Shown: positions 1-6,754 of the stretch, in pieces
How the letters are laid out: the number at the start of each line of letters is the position of its first letter
Numbering within the stretch: the first letter of the stretch is position 1
Source of the DNA: Spirosoma sp.
GTDB lineage: Bacteria; Bacteroidota; Bacteroidia; Cytophagales; Spirosomataceae
Direction of reading: 5' to 3'
Assembly (NCBI GenBank): GCA_025351545.1
Contig: JANXVQ010000261.1
Span: 1-6,754 of the forward strand
DNA: 6,754 nucleotides
The notes under the pieces: generated by a model
Seen by the model: the letters and a program-made list of their open reading frames with translations, nothing else
Databases searched by the model: none
Told to the model about the DNA's origin: nothing
Position numbers and translations under genes: made by a program

Positions 1-1662
1 AGATACAGGATCAATGCCCCACCCCGCTGGTATATCCATTTTCAGGGTTCCTGCCACGTTGGCACGTCCTGCTTTTAATACAACTTCTGCCGTTTTGGGC
101 GTATTATCGGCAAATGTAAATACGCGTTCGGTCAGGTTTGCTGTAACGTCGGGCTGGATGATGAAGGGTCGATAGGTTTCTCCGTCTACGGGGTCAGTTG
201 ATCGGTAAATAACCGGACGACTGAATGTAAAACGTTGACCACTAATATCAAATGTATAGCTAGCGGTTATGGCAGGCGGGTTTTCGGGCAAACCGATCAG
301 TTGCTGATTATCGACCTGAAACAAGCCTTTATCAATCGGTTTTTCGAGCCAGTAGGGTTGTGAGATTTTCGCGGTTTTCGAAATGGTTACCGTCGTCGGT
401 AATAATACCACATCGTTTGGTCTAAGGGCTATATTGAGGGTTGTGTCTTTGCCGGTCGAGTATTGTACACGCAATAACGTAACGGGAGAATCGGCCCGAT
501 TAACAATATTCGTGGTCAGCTTGATGGTTTCGCCGGGCGTCGCTGCGTAATCGGTGGGATTGGTCTCAAACCATAAACCCAAACACTGCCGAACAAGCGT
601 TTCGACTTCCTGCCGTTTTGCTTTTACGTAAATATTGGTCGTATCTAATTTGTTGATCGCTCCGTATAACTGAACTAAGGCTGGCACCGAAGCCGCCGGT
701 TGATCGGGCTTGAAACTGCTTATAACCTGGCTAACCTGCAACTGAACAGCATCACTATTCGGCACCCGTTTCCAGCTTATATCGACACCATCGAGCGGGT
801 CTTTCTGAACAGGATCGCCACCTTTCAGCAAGAGGTAATCAACGCGGGCACCACGATTGGGGGCAACTCCAAATCCCTGACTTTTGTGCTGACTACGGCT
901 TTCAGAGGCAATTTCACCGTAGGATTTGCCAAGAAGAGAATTGAATAAACCCGTTTCGATACCAATTAAATTACCGGACTCTTCTGGTTTTTTACTACTC
1001 AAAAACGCGCCCGGAACAAACACGTTCCACATAATACGCCGGGCCTGCCAGGGTTTCACATAAGCCAGTTGCTCCGGAAATTTGGTGGGATCGTTTGAGA
1101 TTTTGAACGCTTCTTCGGCCAGAAACCCCGATGCGCTGTGGTGGCCGTGACCCGCGCGGGCATCGGGAGGAAAGCGCGTCATAATCACATCGGGCTGGTA
1201 TTTTCGAATCATCCAGACGACATCGGCCAGTACTTTGTCCTGACCCCAGGTACGAACAGCTTCACTGGTCGATTTAGAAAAACCAAAGTCATAGGCCCGG
1301 CTGAAAAACTGGTCGGGTCCATCCACGCGCCGGGCGGCAAGTAGCTCCTGCGTTCGGATAATACCAATGTTTTCGCCCTGTTCCGGCCCGATGAGATTTT
1401 GACCTCCGTCGCCCCGCGTCAATGATAAATAACCTGTGCGAACAAGCCGATCTTTGGCTAAGTAAGCCAGCAACAGCGTGTTCTCGTCGTCGGGGTGAGC
1501 GGCTATGTAGAGAACTGAACCCAGCACGTTCAGTTTTTTGAGGTTTGACAGAATCTCACCCGATGGTGCGGGCTTGATTGGGCCGTAAGGAACCTGAGCG
1601 AAGGAGGTAGACGAAAGGAGACTGCCGAGTAGCAGCGTGGGCAGTAGTTTTCTGAGTGACAC
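1..1662 (-). CDS. Secreted PIG-L/LmbE-family deacetylase (3' end beyond the window)
   Basis: Predicted zinc-dependent N-acyl (usually N-acetyl) hydrolase, exported from the cytoplasm. The open frame has 554 codons and no stop before the left edge, so the C-terminus is missing. Residues 1-22 form a signal peptide (basic start, leucine-rich core, cleavage near SFA|Q). The catalytic domain begins near residue 45 with the family's zinc/catalytic motif AHPDDE at 55-60. RGDGGQN (83-89) and TQELLAARR (104-112) follow, and HGHH at 172-175 probably supplies the last metal-binding histidine. From about residue 370 the protein looks beta-rich and Ig-like: TPGETIKL at 375-382, and a second segment ending in PAGWGIDP, recalling NEW3-type domains (inferred by eye). 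Long PIG-L proteins of this shape are common in Bacteroidota; the short bacillithiol-pathway enzymes lack the extra domains. The start is GTG at 1662: an in-frame stop lies at 1678-1680, no ATG lies between, and only this start keeps the signal peptide. Family assignment is firm; the substrate is unknown. Confidence 0.93.
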   Translation of the reverse strand, partial: MSLRKLLPTLLLGSLLSSTSFAQVPYGPIKPAPSGEILSNLKKLNVLGSVLYIAAHPDDENTLLLAYLAKDRLVRTGYLSLTRGDGGQNLIGPEQGENIGIIRTQELLAARRVDGPDQFFSRAYDFGFSKSTSEAVRTWGQDKVLADVVWMIRKYQPDVIMTRFPPDARAGHGHHSASGFLAEEAFKISNDPTKFPEQLAYVKPWQARRIMWNVFVPGAFLSSKKPEESGNLIGIETGLFNSLLGKSYGEIASESRSQHKSQGFGVAPNRGARVDYLLLKGGDPVQKDPLDGVDISWKRVPNSDAVQLQVSQVISSFKPDQPAASVPALVQLYGAINKLDTTNIYVKAKRQEVETLVRQCLGLWFETNPTDYAATPGETIKLTTNIVNRADSPVTLLRVQYSTGKDTTLNIALRPNDVVLLPTTVTISKTAKISQPYWLEKPIDKGLFQVDNQQLIGLPENPPAITASYTFDISGQRFTFSRPVIYRSTDPVDGETYRPFIIQPDVTANLTERVFTFADNTPKTAEVVLKAGRANVAGTLKMDIPAGWGIDPVS

Positions 1663-1692
1663 AGGCAGGAAACGGATTTAAACGGGTAAGCC

Positions 1693-1700
1693 CAAAGATA
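1693..1700 (-). promoter_or_regulatory. Bacteroidota -7 element for the PIG-L gene
   Basis: Read on the minus strand this is TATCTTTG, a full match to the Bacteroidota primary-sigma -7 consensus TAnnTTTG. It would place the transcription start roughly 25 bases before the GTG codon at 1662, a sensible short leader. I found no TTG-type -33 element at the usual spacing; that space is taken up by the terminator stem at 1703-1732. The match and position are seen directly; promoter activity is inferred. Confidence 0.5.
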
Positions 1701-1702
1701 AG

Positions 1703-1732
1703 AAAAGGCTACCTAACTAGAGGTAGCCTTTT
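1703..1732 (-). terminator. Intrinsic terminator of the susC/susD-like unit
   Basis: A perfect 12-bp inverted repeat, 1703-1714 (AAAAGGCTACCT) with 1721-1732 (AGGTAGCCTTTT), encloses a 6-base loop. In the minus-strand transcript the GC-containing core is followed by a run of four U. It starts 28 bases past the stop codon of the SusD-like gene, the right place to end that transcript. The stem is nearly symmetric and could stop transcription on either strand, but nothing on the plus strand needs it. Confidence 0.85.
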
Positions 1733-1760
1733 AACTCGCTTGACCTAACAACTAAACGTA

Positions 1761-3191
1761 TTATTGAAAGATTGTCACTTTCGTAAACTGGTCGGGCAGC
1801 GGTTTTGGTACGTTTGGATTGGTATTAACCTCGCCTTGCGGATAAATGAACCGTTCTGGTTTCTGCGAACCTGTATAAAGCGGAATTGGTAGCTTCACAA
1901 TAGGCGTGGCTTTATCCATACGCCGTACATCGTTAAAGGCCTCATACTGCATCAGGAAGAAAATGTACCGGTGGGTGATGATTTCATATAGTAAGGCTGT
2001 TTGTGTCGTCGCTAATTTGGTTGGGTTTGCCAAGCCAGCGGGTGCAAAATCATCCAGTGTATAGGCATCGTACTTAAGGCCCGCAGTGGGCAGAGTTTGA
2101 CCATTGAGATAGCCACCAGCCAAACCGCTTCTAACTGAGTTCAAAGCGGCTAACGCTTTGGCATTGTCGCCCAGACGGGCTTGTGCCTCTGCGATGATCA
2201 ACTGATTTTCATAATAGGTAATGATAGGGTGCGGAGCTGTTGACTTAAACGCGCCATCGACTACATTGGGGTCCAAACTTCCTGTTGCGGTTATCCCTGT
2301 TTTAAAGTAGAAATTATACAGAGCCGTTTCATTGGTTTTTGTATTGGCTGAACCTATCCGGGATTGCATCAATGCAGGCAAGTAGGCGCCGTCAAAACCC
2401 GTATCGCCAGCCCGGTTTACCCGAAAGAAATCGTAGTTCTGATTGAAATCAACACCCTGGCTAGTGCCGTGCGGAACCAGCGCGTCACCTGCCGTACTGC
2501 TAATGCCTGAAGCGGCACTTGTAACCGCTTTAGCGTACTCGGCCGTGTGCAAATAAAGTCGGGCCTTTAGCGTATAAGCAGCCGCTTTCCATTTGGCTAC
2601 AGCACCTTTATAGATAAAATCCTGAGTGGCAAACGCTAAACCCGCCGATGCCGACAAATTTACAATGGCATTGTCCAGTGTGGTCTGGAGTGCTGCATAC
2701 ACATCTATTTGCTTGTCGAATACGGGCGTTGGATATTTGACATCATCAAATGCCTGGCTGTAAGGTACATCGCCGTACAAGTCTGTTGCTTTAGCAATCA
2801 GAAGGGCTTCCAGTACCTGGCCAACACCTTTGGTCCATTTATCGCCTACAGCATCGGCTTTTGTCTGAATAAGACGGGTCTGACTCGCAGCGGGGTAAAG
2901 AGGACTCCAGGTGAAATTCTGCGAAGAAACGATATAATCTGCATAGCCCTGGTGCTGACGAGCTAACCCGTTCAGTTCGCCCGCCCAAATGGCTGAGATG
3001 CGAACGTCGGTATCTTCGTGCAGCATAGACACGCCCAGCAATGTTCCTGACAGAAGCGTGGCTACGTCAACATCAGTAACCGCGTTGGGATTGCTTTTGA
3101 TACTCGGATCATTGAACAATTCGCTGCAACTGCTTAGCAATGTGATGCTTAGCAACGCAATGGTAACTTTATGTGAAAATGTTTTTTTCAT
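1761..3191 (-). CDS. SusD/RagB-family outer-membrane lipoprotein (SusD-like_2 type)
   Basis: Surface-exposed nutrient-binding lipoprotein that should sit as a lid on the SusC-like channel encoded just upstream and deliver substrate to it. The 476 residues are a usual length for the family. Residues 1-21 form a lipoprotein signal ending in a lipobox (LLSSC), with Cys22 as the lipidation site, followed by Ser-Glu. Family marks visible: SNPNAVTDVD (33-42), DLYGDVPYSQAF (137-148) in the helical TPR-like part, and YEAFNDVRRMD (416-426) with RFIYPQGEVNTNPNVP (447-462) at the C-terminus. These point to the SusD-like_2 branch rather than the classical starch-binding SusD. The start ATG lies 34 bases after the SusC-like stop, without a recognisable Shine-Dalgarno sequence, as is normal for this phylum; the lipoprotein signal supports that start. 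The gene is intact and co-transcription with its partner is very likely. The ligand cannot be deduced, so no symbol is given. Confidence 0.95.
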   Translation of the reverse strand: MKKTFSHKVTIALLSITLLSSCSELFNDPSIKSNPNAVTDVDVATLLSGTLLGVSMLHEDTDVRISAIWAGELNGLARQHQGYADYIVSSQNFTWSPLYPAASQTRLIQTKADAVGDKWTKGVGQVLEALLIAKATDLYGDVPYSQAFDDVKYPTPVFDKQIDVYAALQTTLDNAIVNLSASAGLAFATQDFIYKGAVAKWKAAAYTLKARLYLHTAEYAKAVTSAASGISSTAGDALVPHGTSQGVDFNQNYDFFRVNRAGDTGFDGAYLPALMQSRIGSANTKTNETALYNFYFKTGITATGSLDPNVVDGAFKSTAPHPIITYYENQLIIAEAQARLGDNAKALAALNSVRSGLAGGYLNGQTLPTAGLKYDAYTLDDFAPAGLANPTKLATTQTALLYEIITHRYIFFLMQYEAFNDVRRMDKATPIVKLPIPLYTGSQKPERFIYPQGEVNTNPNVPKPLPDQFTKVTIFQ

Positions 3192-3225
3192 GAGTCTAAC
3201 AAGTTTATGTGCCCGAAACGGCTTT

Positions 3226-6200
3226 TTAGTAGGTGATTTTCAGCGAAAACAATAACGATTTCGTGTTTGGGTTTGTAAACCAATCTTGCCCTCTCGATAG
3301 GCCAGCCCCCGTAATATTCACCTCGGGATCAGTACCTGTGTAGTTGGTCCACAAAACGAGGTTACGGCCGGTTAAACTGAAATCGACGTTCGACAGGTGA
3401 GTCAATCGACGGAATCCTTCGCTACGCAGACTATAGCTCAGCGTTATTTCACGCATGCGGGTAGCGCTTCCGTCTTCAATGAACTGTTTGTAAGAAGCCG
3501 AGTTAAACGCCGTTCCCCGACCCTGCCACCAAGCCTGATTTATGGCTACCGGACCAGCACCAAAATCTTTGATTTCTCCCTGGAAGGATGTACCGGCAGC
3601 AATTAATTTGCCGGTTACATCTTTAAGGCCGCCCGTTGGAGCCACGACTGTATGGCCCTGATCGCCGTGAGTACCAATGTTGTAAAGAGCACCCCGCGTT
3701 CCGTTATAGAAATCATTACCGGCAACGCGGTCAAACAAGACGTAAAGCGATAAACTTTTGTAGGAGAATGTACTTCCTAAACCACCGCGCCATTTCGGAT
3801 TCGGATTGCCAATGACTTCGTTACTTGTACCACCCTGTGGAAAACCGTTTGCGTCCAGCCTGTATTTGCCTGACTCATCTTTCTGGAAGTCTGTCGAGTA
3901 GAAAACACCAAACGGTTGTCCCGGAACCAACGATGCGTTTTCCTGATAGCTGTCTGGTAAAACCTGGACCGATGCACCAGCCAGTGATACAACCTTGTTA
4001 CGGTTCAGCGAGAAATTGGCTGCCAGATTCCATTTAAAATCACCCAGGGTCAACATGTCGGCACCGGCTTCTAATTCAATCCCTTTGTTCGATAATTCGG
4101 CAGCATTGATGTTCCGAACAGAATAACCTGTTTCGTTTGGTACGTTCAGCGACAGAATTACGTCTTTCGTATTGTTGGTATAAGCCGTAGCCGAGAAGTT
4201 GATCCGGTTGTTGAGGAAGCGTAAATCAACCCCAATTTCACTTTCTGTTTTCCGTTCCGGACGCAGGAAGTCATTGCCAGCGGTTGTACTACGCACATAA
4301 CCACCACCATACAACGAACTGGCCGACGATAAACCACCCGCAAAAGAGTCGCCGTAGGTAGCGGGCGAGAACGTTGTGAAGTTTTGGTATGGCTGTGGCT
4401 GAATACCCACTTGTCCCCAGGTCAGGCGTAATTTACCGAAGCTAAGAATCGGACTGCTTTCCAAACCCTTCAGTTTTGTGAACTGCCAGGCCAATGCCGC
4501 TGATGGGAAAAAGAAACTGCTGTTGGTTTTAGAGCCAAATGTTGATGCACTTTCGCTACGGCCGGTCAACGTCAAAAACAGCATGTTATAGGCTTGTGCT
4601 TCTGCCTGAGCATAGTAAGCATAGGTCCGAATCAGCGAATTGTAATTGGTCGCTGTAAGATTCGAGTTCAGCGCGTTTGTCAGAATATCGGGAGCCGTTG
4701 GCACGATCAAATTTGTGATGGCATCCGTTAAAATGGCCTTCCGGCGACTATTGTAGTTGACACCCACCAAAAACGAACCGCCAAAATTATTGCTGAATGT
4801 TTTGTTGGCGTTGGCGAATACATCTGTATTGAATTGCTTCTCGGTAATCCAGTTTTTTGACAGATAACCGCCGAGATAAGATGACGAATTCCGGGCGAAT
4901 CGTTCCAGTCGCGCATCGGTGAAATTATCAATACCTGTTCGACCCGTAATGCTCAGCCATGACATTGGCGTAATTGCCAACTCAATATTTCCCGTAATAC
5001 GGTCAACATCAGTGGTATTCTTGTTATTGTTGATGTTCCAGACCGGGTTCGAGTAAATCGAATTCTGATCTTTACCCAATGGGTTTCGATACGAAACGTG
5101 TTCGTTCGTAAAAACTTGACCAGCGGGGTTCGTATATATACCGGTGTAATATTGATTGTCAAAATCAGGTGCGGTACGCGTACCGCCTAATAAAATACCA
5201 TCCAGATTGTCGCCCTGCTGATTACGGGACGAAAAGACTTTGGAGTAAGCTAAGTTAGCCGAGGCCCGAAACCATTCTGTAAACTGACTGGCTACATTTA
5301 CCCGAGCTGTATTCCGCTGATAATTACTGAAGGCTTTCACAATCCCTTCCTGATTCAGGTTAGAGTAACTGATCATAAAATTAGATCGGTTATTGCCACC
5401 ACTGATATTAATGCTGTTGTCGGTGAAGTGCCCCGTTTGATAAACGTCGTTCACATGGTCGAATACATCTTTCGAGTTTTTGCCACCGTGTGGGTTTGCC
5501 GCCGTACCACCAGCAATGGCATACCGTTGGGTGCCATCAGGAAATGTAACGAAACCCTGATAACCGGGAGCCGTAGGGTCAGTAATATACGTGTCCACTC
5601 CACCAGCCCGGCTAGAAATCAGATCGCCAAAACTAACTTTGTTTCCCTGGCTATAAAAACCATTGCTACCCTGCCCGTAAGTAGTTTGCAGTGGGTGCAT
5701 TTTATTGACCCGGTCAAACGAAACGCTCGATTTAAAGGTGATATCGACTTTTCCTTTGCTGTCTTTTCCTTTTTTTGTGGTAATAACGACTACTCCATTG
5801 GCAGCTCGTGTACCCCACAAAGCCGCAGCCGAAGCACCTTTCAGTACTTCCATGCTTTCGATGTCTTCTGGGTTGATGTCGTTGATACGCGATTGCTGAA
5901 CAATGGAATTACCAGCCGCAGCCCCGTTATTATCGCTTGAGTTACTAACAGGAATCCCATCGACAATAAAGAGCGGCTGGGCGTTGCCGTTAATTGTATT
6001 CTGACCGCGAATCTGGATATAGGCACCAGCTCCCGGGTCACCTCCGTTACGTGTGATGGTTACGCCGGAGGCCTTACCGCTCAAGCCGGTCAATAGACTG
6101 GTCTCGCCCGACTTGGCAATGTTTTTGCCGGTAACTGTCGAAACCGAAGATGCAAATTTATCTCGTTCTTCTTTCAGACCAAGGGCGGTAATGATTACTT

Positions 6201-6510
6201 CATTTAATTGTTTGGTATCGCCTTTGAGCAGTGTGTTTACTGATGTTCTCGTGCCAATAACTTCTTCGACGGTTTGCATCCCAACGGCGGAGAAGACCAG
6301 TGTCGAACCCGAAGCCGGGACGTTTAAACTGTATTCTCCTTTTACATCAGTTACTGTACCTATAGTCGTACCCTTTATAACAACCGTAGCGCCAGCAAAT
6401 CCACCACTTCCTTCATCGGCGGTGACCGTACCACTTATCTTTCGGCCCTGCGCCCAAGCATATGAGCAACTTAAGCCTATTGTCAGACTCAACAGTAAGT
6501 ACTTCTTCAT
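3226..6510 (-). CDS. SusC/RagA-family TonB-dependent outer-membrane transporter
   Basis: Outer-membrane beta-barrel importing oligomeric nutrients with TonB/ExbBD energy, in complex with the SusD-like lipoprotein downstream. Order along the 1094 residues: signal peptide 1-20 (cleavage near AWA|Q); CarboxypepD_reg-like N-terminal domain about 22-98, with GTTIGTVTDVKGEYSLNVP; a TonB-box-like stretch, EVIITALGLKEER, at 104-116; plug domain about 117-249, with IQIRG at 165-169, FIVDGIPV at 181-188 and the SusC signature LKGASAAALWGTRAANGVVV at 223-242 followed by ITTKKG; then the barrel to the end, closing in SLKITY with the terminal aromatic residue expected of outer-membrane barrels. Length is normal for the family and the frame is intact. 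The N-terminal domain does not by itself show regulation by a sigma/anti-sigma pair: the STN domain of transducing versions is absent. The start ATG is supported by the signal peptide; the upstream sequence is A-rich with no Shine-Dalgarno. Substrate unknown. Confidence 0.97.
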   Translation of the reverse strand: MKKYLLLSLTIGLSCSYAWAQGRKISGTVTADEGSGGFAGATVVIKGTTIGTVTDVKGEYSLNVPASGSTLVFSAVGMQTVEEVIGTRTSVNTLLKGDTKQLNEVIITALGLKEERDKFASSVSTVTGKNIAKSGETSLLTGLSGKASGVTITRNGGDPGAGAYIQIRGQNTINGNAQPLFIVDGIPVSNSSDNNGAAAGNSIVQQSRINDINPEDIESMEVLKGASAAALWGTRAANGVVVITTKKGKDSKGKVDITFKSSVSFDRVNKMHPLQTTYGQGSNGFYSQGNKVSFGDLISSRAGGVDTYITDPTAPGYQGFVTFPDGTQRYAIAGGTAANPHGGKNSKDVFDHVNDVYQTGHFTDNSINISGGNNRSNFMISYSNLNQEGIVKAFSNYQRNTARVNVASQFTEWFRASANLAYSKVFSSRNQQGDNLDGILLGGTRTAPDFDNQYYTGIYTNPAGQVFTNEHVSYRNPLGKDQNSIYSNPVWNINNNKNTTDVDRITGNIELAITPMSWLSITGRTGIDNFTDARLERFARNSSSYLGGYLSKNWITEKQFNTDVFANANKTFSNNFGGSFLVGVNYNSRRKAILTDAITNLIVPTAPDILTNALNSNLTATNYNSLIRTYAYYAQAEAQAYNMLFLTLTGRSESASTFGSKTNSSFFFPSAALAWQFTKLKGLESSPILSFGKLRLTWGQVGIQPQPYQNFTTFSPATYGDSFAGGLSSASSLYGGGYVRSTTAGNDFLRPERKTESEIGVDLRFLNNRINFSATAYTNNTKDVILSLNVPNETGYSVRNINAAELSNKGIELEAGADMLTLGDFKWNLAANFSLNRNKVVSLAGASVQVLPDSYQENASLVPGQPFGVFYSTDFQKDESGKYRLDANGFPQGGTSNEVIGNPNPKWRGGLGSTFSYKSLSLYVLFDRVAGNDFYNGTRGALYNIGTHGDQGHTVVAPTGGLKDVTGKLIAAGTSFQGEIKDFGAGPVAINQAWWQGRGTAFNSASYKQFIEDGSATRMREITLSYSLRSEGFRRLTHLSNVDFSLTGRNLVLWTNYTGTDPEVNITGAGLSRGQDWFTNPNTKSLLFSLKITY

Positions 6511-6520
6511 CGAGCTTTAT

Positions 6521-6577
6521 TTGGTTAAAATGATAATATTTTCAATACAATTTGTTGGTAATATTATCAAAAACCAA
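6521..6577 (-). repeat. Two-part inverted repeat before the susC-like start (possible leader hairpin)
   Basis: The inner arms are a perfect 10-bp pair, TGATAATATT at 6531-6540 with AATATTATCA at 6560-6569, around a 19-base loop. The outer arms are a perfect 6-bp pair, TTGGTT at 6521-6526 with AACCAA at 6572-6577, separated from the inner arms by A-only stretches (4 and 2 bases). In a minus-strand transcript this gives a 16-bp hairpin ending 10 bases before the ATG at 6510. A second ACCAA, read on the minus strand at 6559-6555, can pair instead with TTGGT at 6577-6573, so two exclusive folds are possible. The repeats are seen directly; RNA folding or protein binding is inferred, and AT-rich DNA yields inverted repeats more easily by chance. 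Confidence 0.55.
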
Positions 6578-6609
6578 TATTTAGTCTGTATAAATTAAAT
6601 ATTTAGAAA

Positions 6610-6635
6610 TATTATTTTGTATATACAAAATAATA
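6610..6635. repeat. Perfect 26-bp palindrome upstream of the susC-like gene
   Basis: Two 13-bp half-sites (TATTATTTTGTAT and its complement) meet with no spacer. All 13 pairs match, and symmetry stops at the next base on each side (6609 A, 6636 C). The centre lies about 112 bases before the ATG at 6510, a position that fits an operator for a dimeric regulator acting on the susC/susD-like promoter. It lacks the GC stem and following U run of an ordinary terminator. The symmetry is certain; operator function is inferred. Confidence 0.5.
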
Positions 6636-6754
6636 CAGAATTAATTATATATGAGTATATTTGATGATAGTAGATTGATTCCTATTTCTTGGATTTTTAT
6701 AGTTTGAATGACTTAGCCTTGATAGAGAAAAAACTGCAAAAAAAACTCCGTAAA

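Larger units (their letters stand above)
6511..6754 (-). other. AT-rich leader/promoter region of the susC-like gene
   Basis: No gene is supported here. G+C is 52 of 244 bases by hand count (about 21%), far below the coding DNA next to it, which looks close to half G+C. The promoter and 5' leader of the susC/susD-like unit should lie here. I found no full TAnnTTTG match on the minus strand; the nearest is TAATTCTG at 6636-6643 (one mismatch), without a good -33 partner. The two inverted repeats listed separately are its main structure. Short U-rich runs on the minus strand lie near the right edge. Confidence 0.7.

Noticed and set aside
700..1344. Two short plus-strand open frames (700-948 and 1138-1344)
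   Set aside because: Both lie opposite the PIG-L gene, whose frame carries AHPDDE, RGDGGQN and HGHH motifs; the plus-strand products resemble nothing known.
3192..3225. Possible hairpin in the gap between the susC-like and susD-like genes
   Set aside because: Only about three consecutive base pairs (CCG/CGG) form around a TTT loop, too weak to call a terminator or processing site.
5428..5940. Plus-strand open frame of 170 codons inside the susC-like gene
   Set aside because: Antisense to conserved plug and early barrel sequence, with no recognisable motif; a chance open frame opposite a real gene.
6053..6598. Plus-strand open frame of 181 codons over the start of the susC-like gene
   Set aside because: It is antisense to the signal peptide, N-terminal domain and plug of a clear TonB-dependent transporter, shows no recognisable domain, and its C-terminal part is a translation of the AT-rich leader.
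6636..6643. TAATTCTG as the -7 element of the susC-like promoter
   Set aside because: One mismatch to TAnnTTTG and no TTG element at suitable spacing upstream; in such AT-rich DNA a near match means little.
1..6754. A novel defence, mobile or CRISPR-type system
   Set aside because: All coding capacity is explained by three familiar families; there are no spaced direct repeats, transposase, integrase, nuclease or toxin-antitoxin signals.

Overview
The window looks like part of a Bacteroidota chromosome, most likely order Cytophagales; the protein style recalls Spirosoma and relatives, but I cannot confirm a genus from sequence alone. The grounds are a SusC/SusD-type outer-membrane pair, the absence of Shine-Dalgarno sequences in front of all three genes, and a TAnnTTTG-type -7 promoter element, which is the Bacteroidota form.

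All three genes lie on the minus strand, so biological order runs from high to low coordinates. First comes an AT-rich leader without genes (6511-6754; 52 G+C in 244 bases by hand count, about 21%). It holds a perfect 26-bp palindrome (6610-6635) and a long interrupted inverted repeat just before the susC-like start (6521-6577). Next is a SusC/RagA-family TonB-dependent transporter of 1094 residues (3226-6510). After a 34-bp gap comes its SusD/RagB-family lipoprotein partner of 476 residues (1761-3191). A strong intrinsic terminator (1703-1732) closes this pair. Next to it is a perfect -7 element (1693-1700), and then a secreted PIG-L/LmbE-family deacetylase starts with GTG at 1662 and runs off the left edge after 554 codons.

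By family knowledge, the SusD-like lipoprotein captures a substrate at the cell surface and the SusC-like channel imports it with TonB energy. The PIG-L protein is a predicted zinc-dependent hydrolase of N-acyl groups, mostly N-acetyl groups on amino sugars. A shared pathway, such as use of an N-acetylated glycan or glycoconjugate, is plausible. However, the terminator and separate promoter argue for two transcription units, and no glycoside hydrolase, sigma/anti-sigma pair or other PUL regulator is visible. The substrate cannot be read from this window.

I found no tRNA, rRNA, CRISPR array, insertion sequence or phage signal. The genes are ordinary for this lineage; the less expected material is in the non-coding leader and the terminator/promoter junction.
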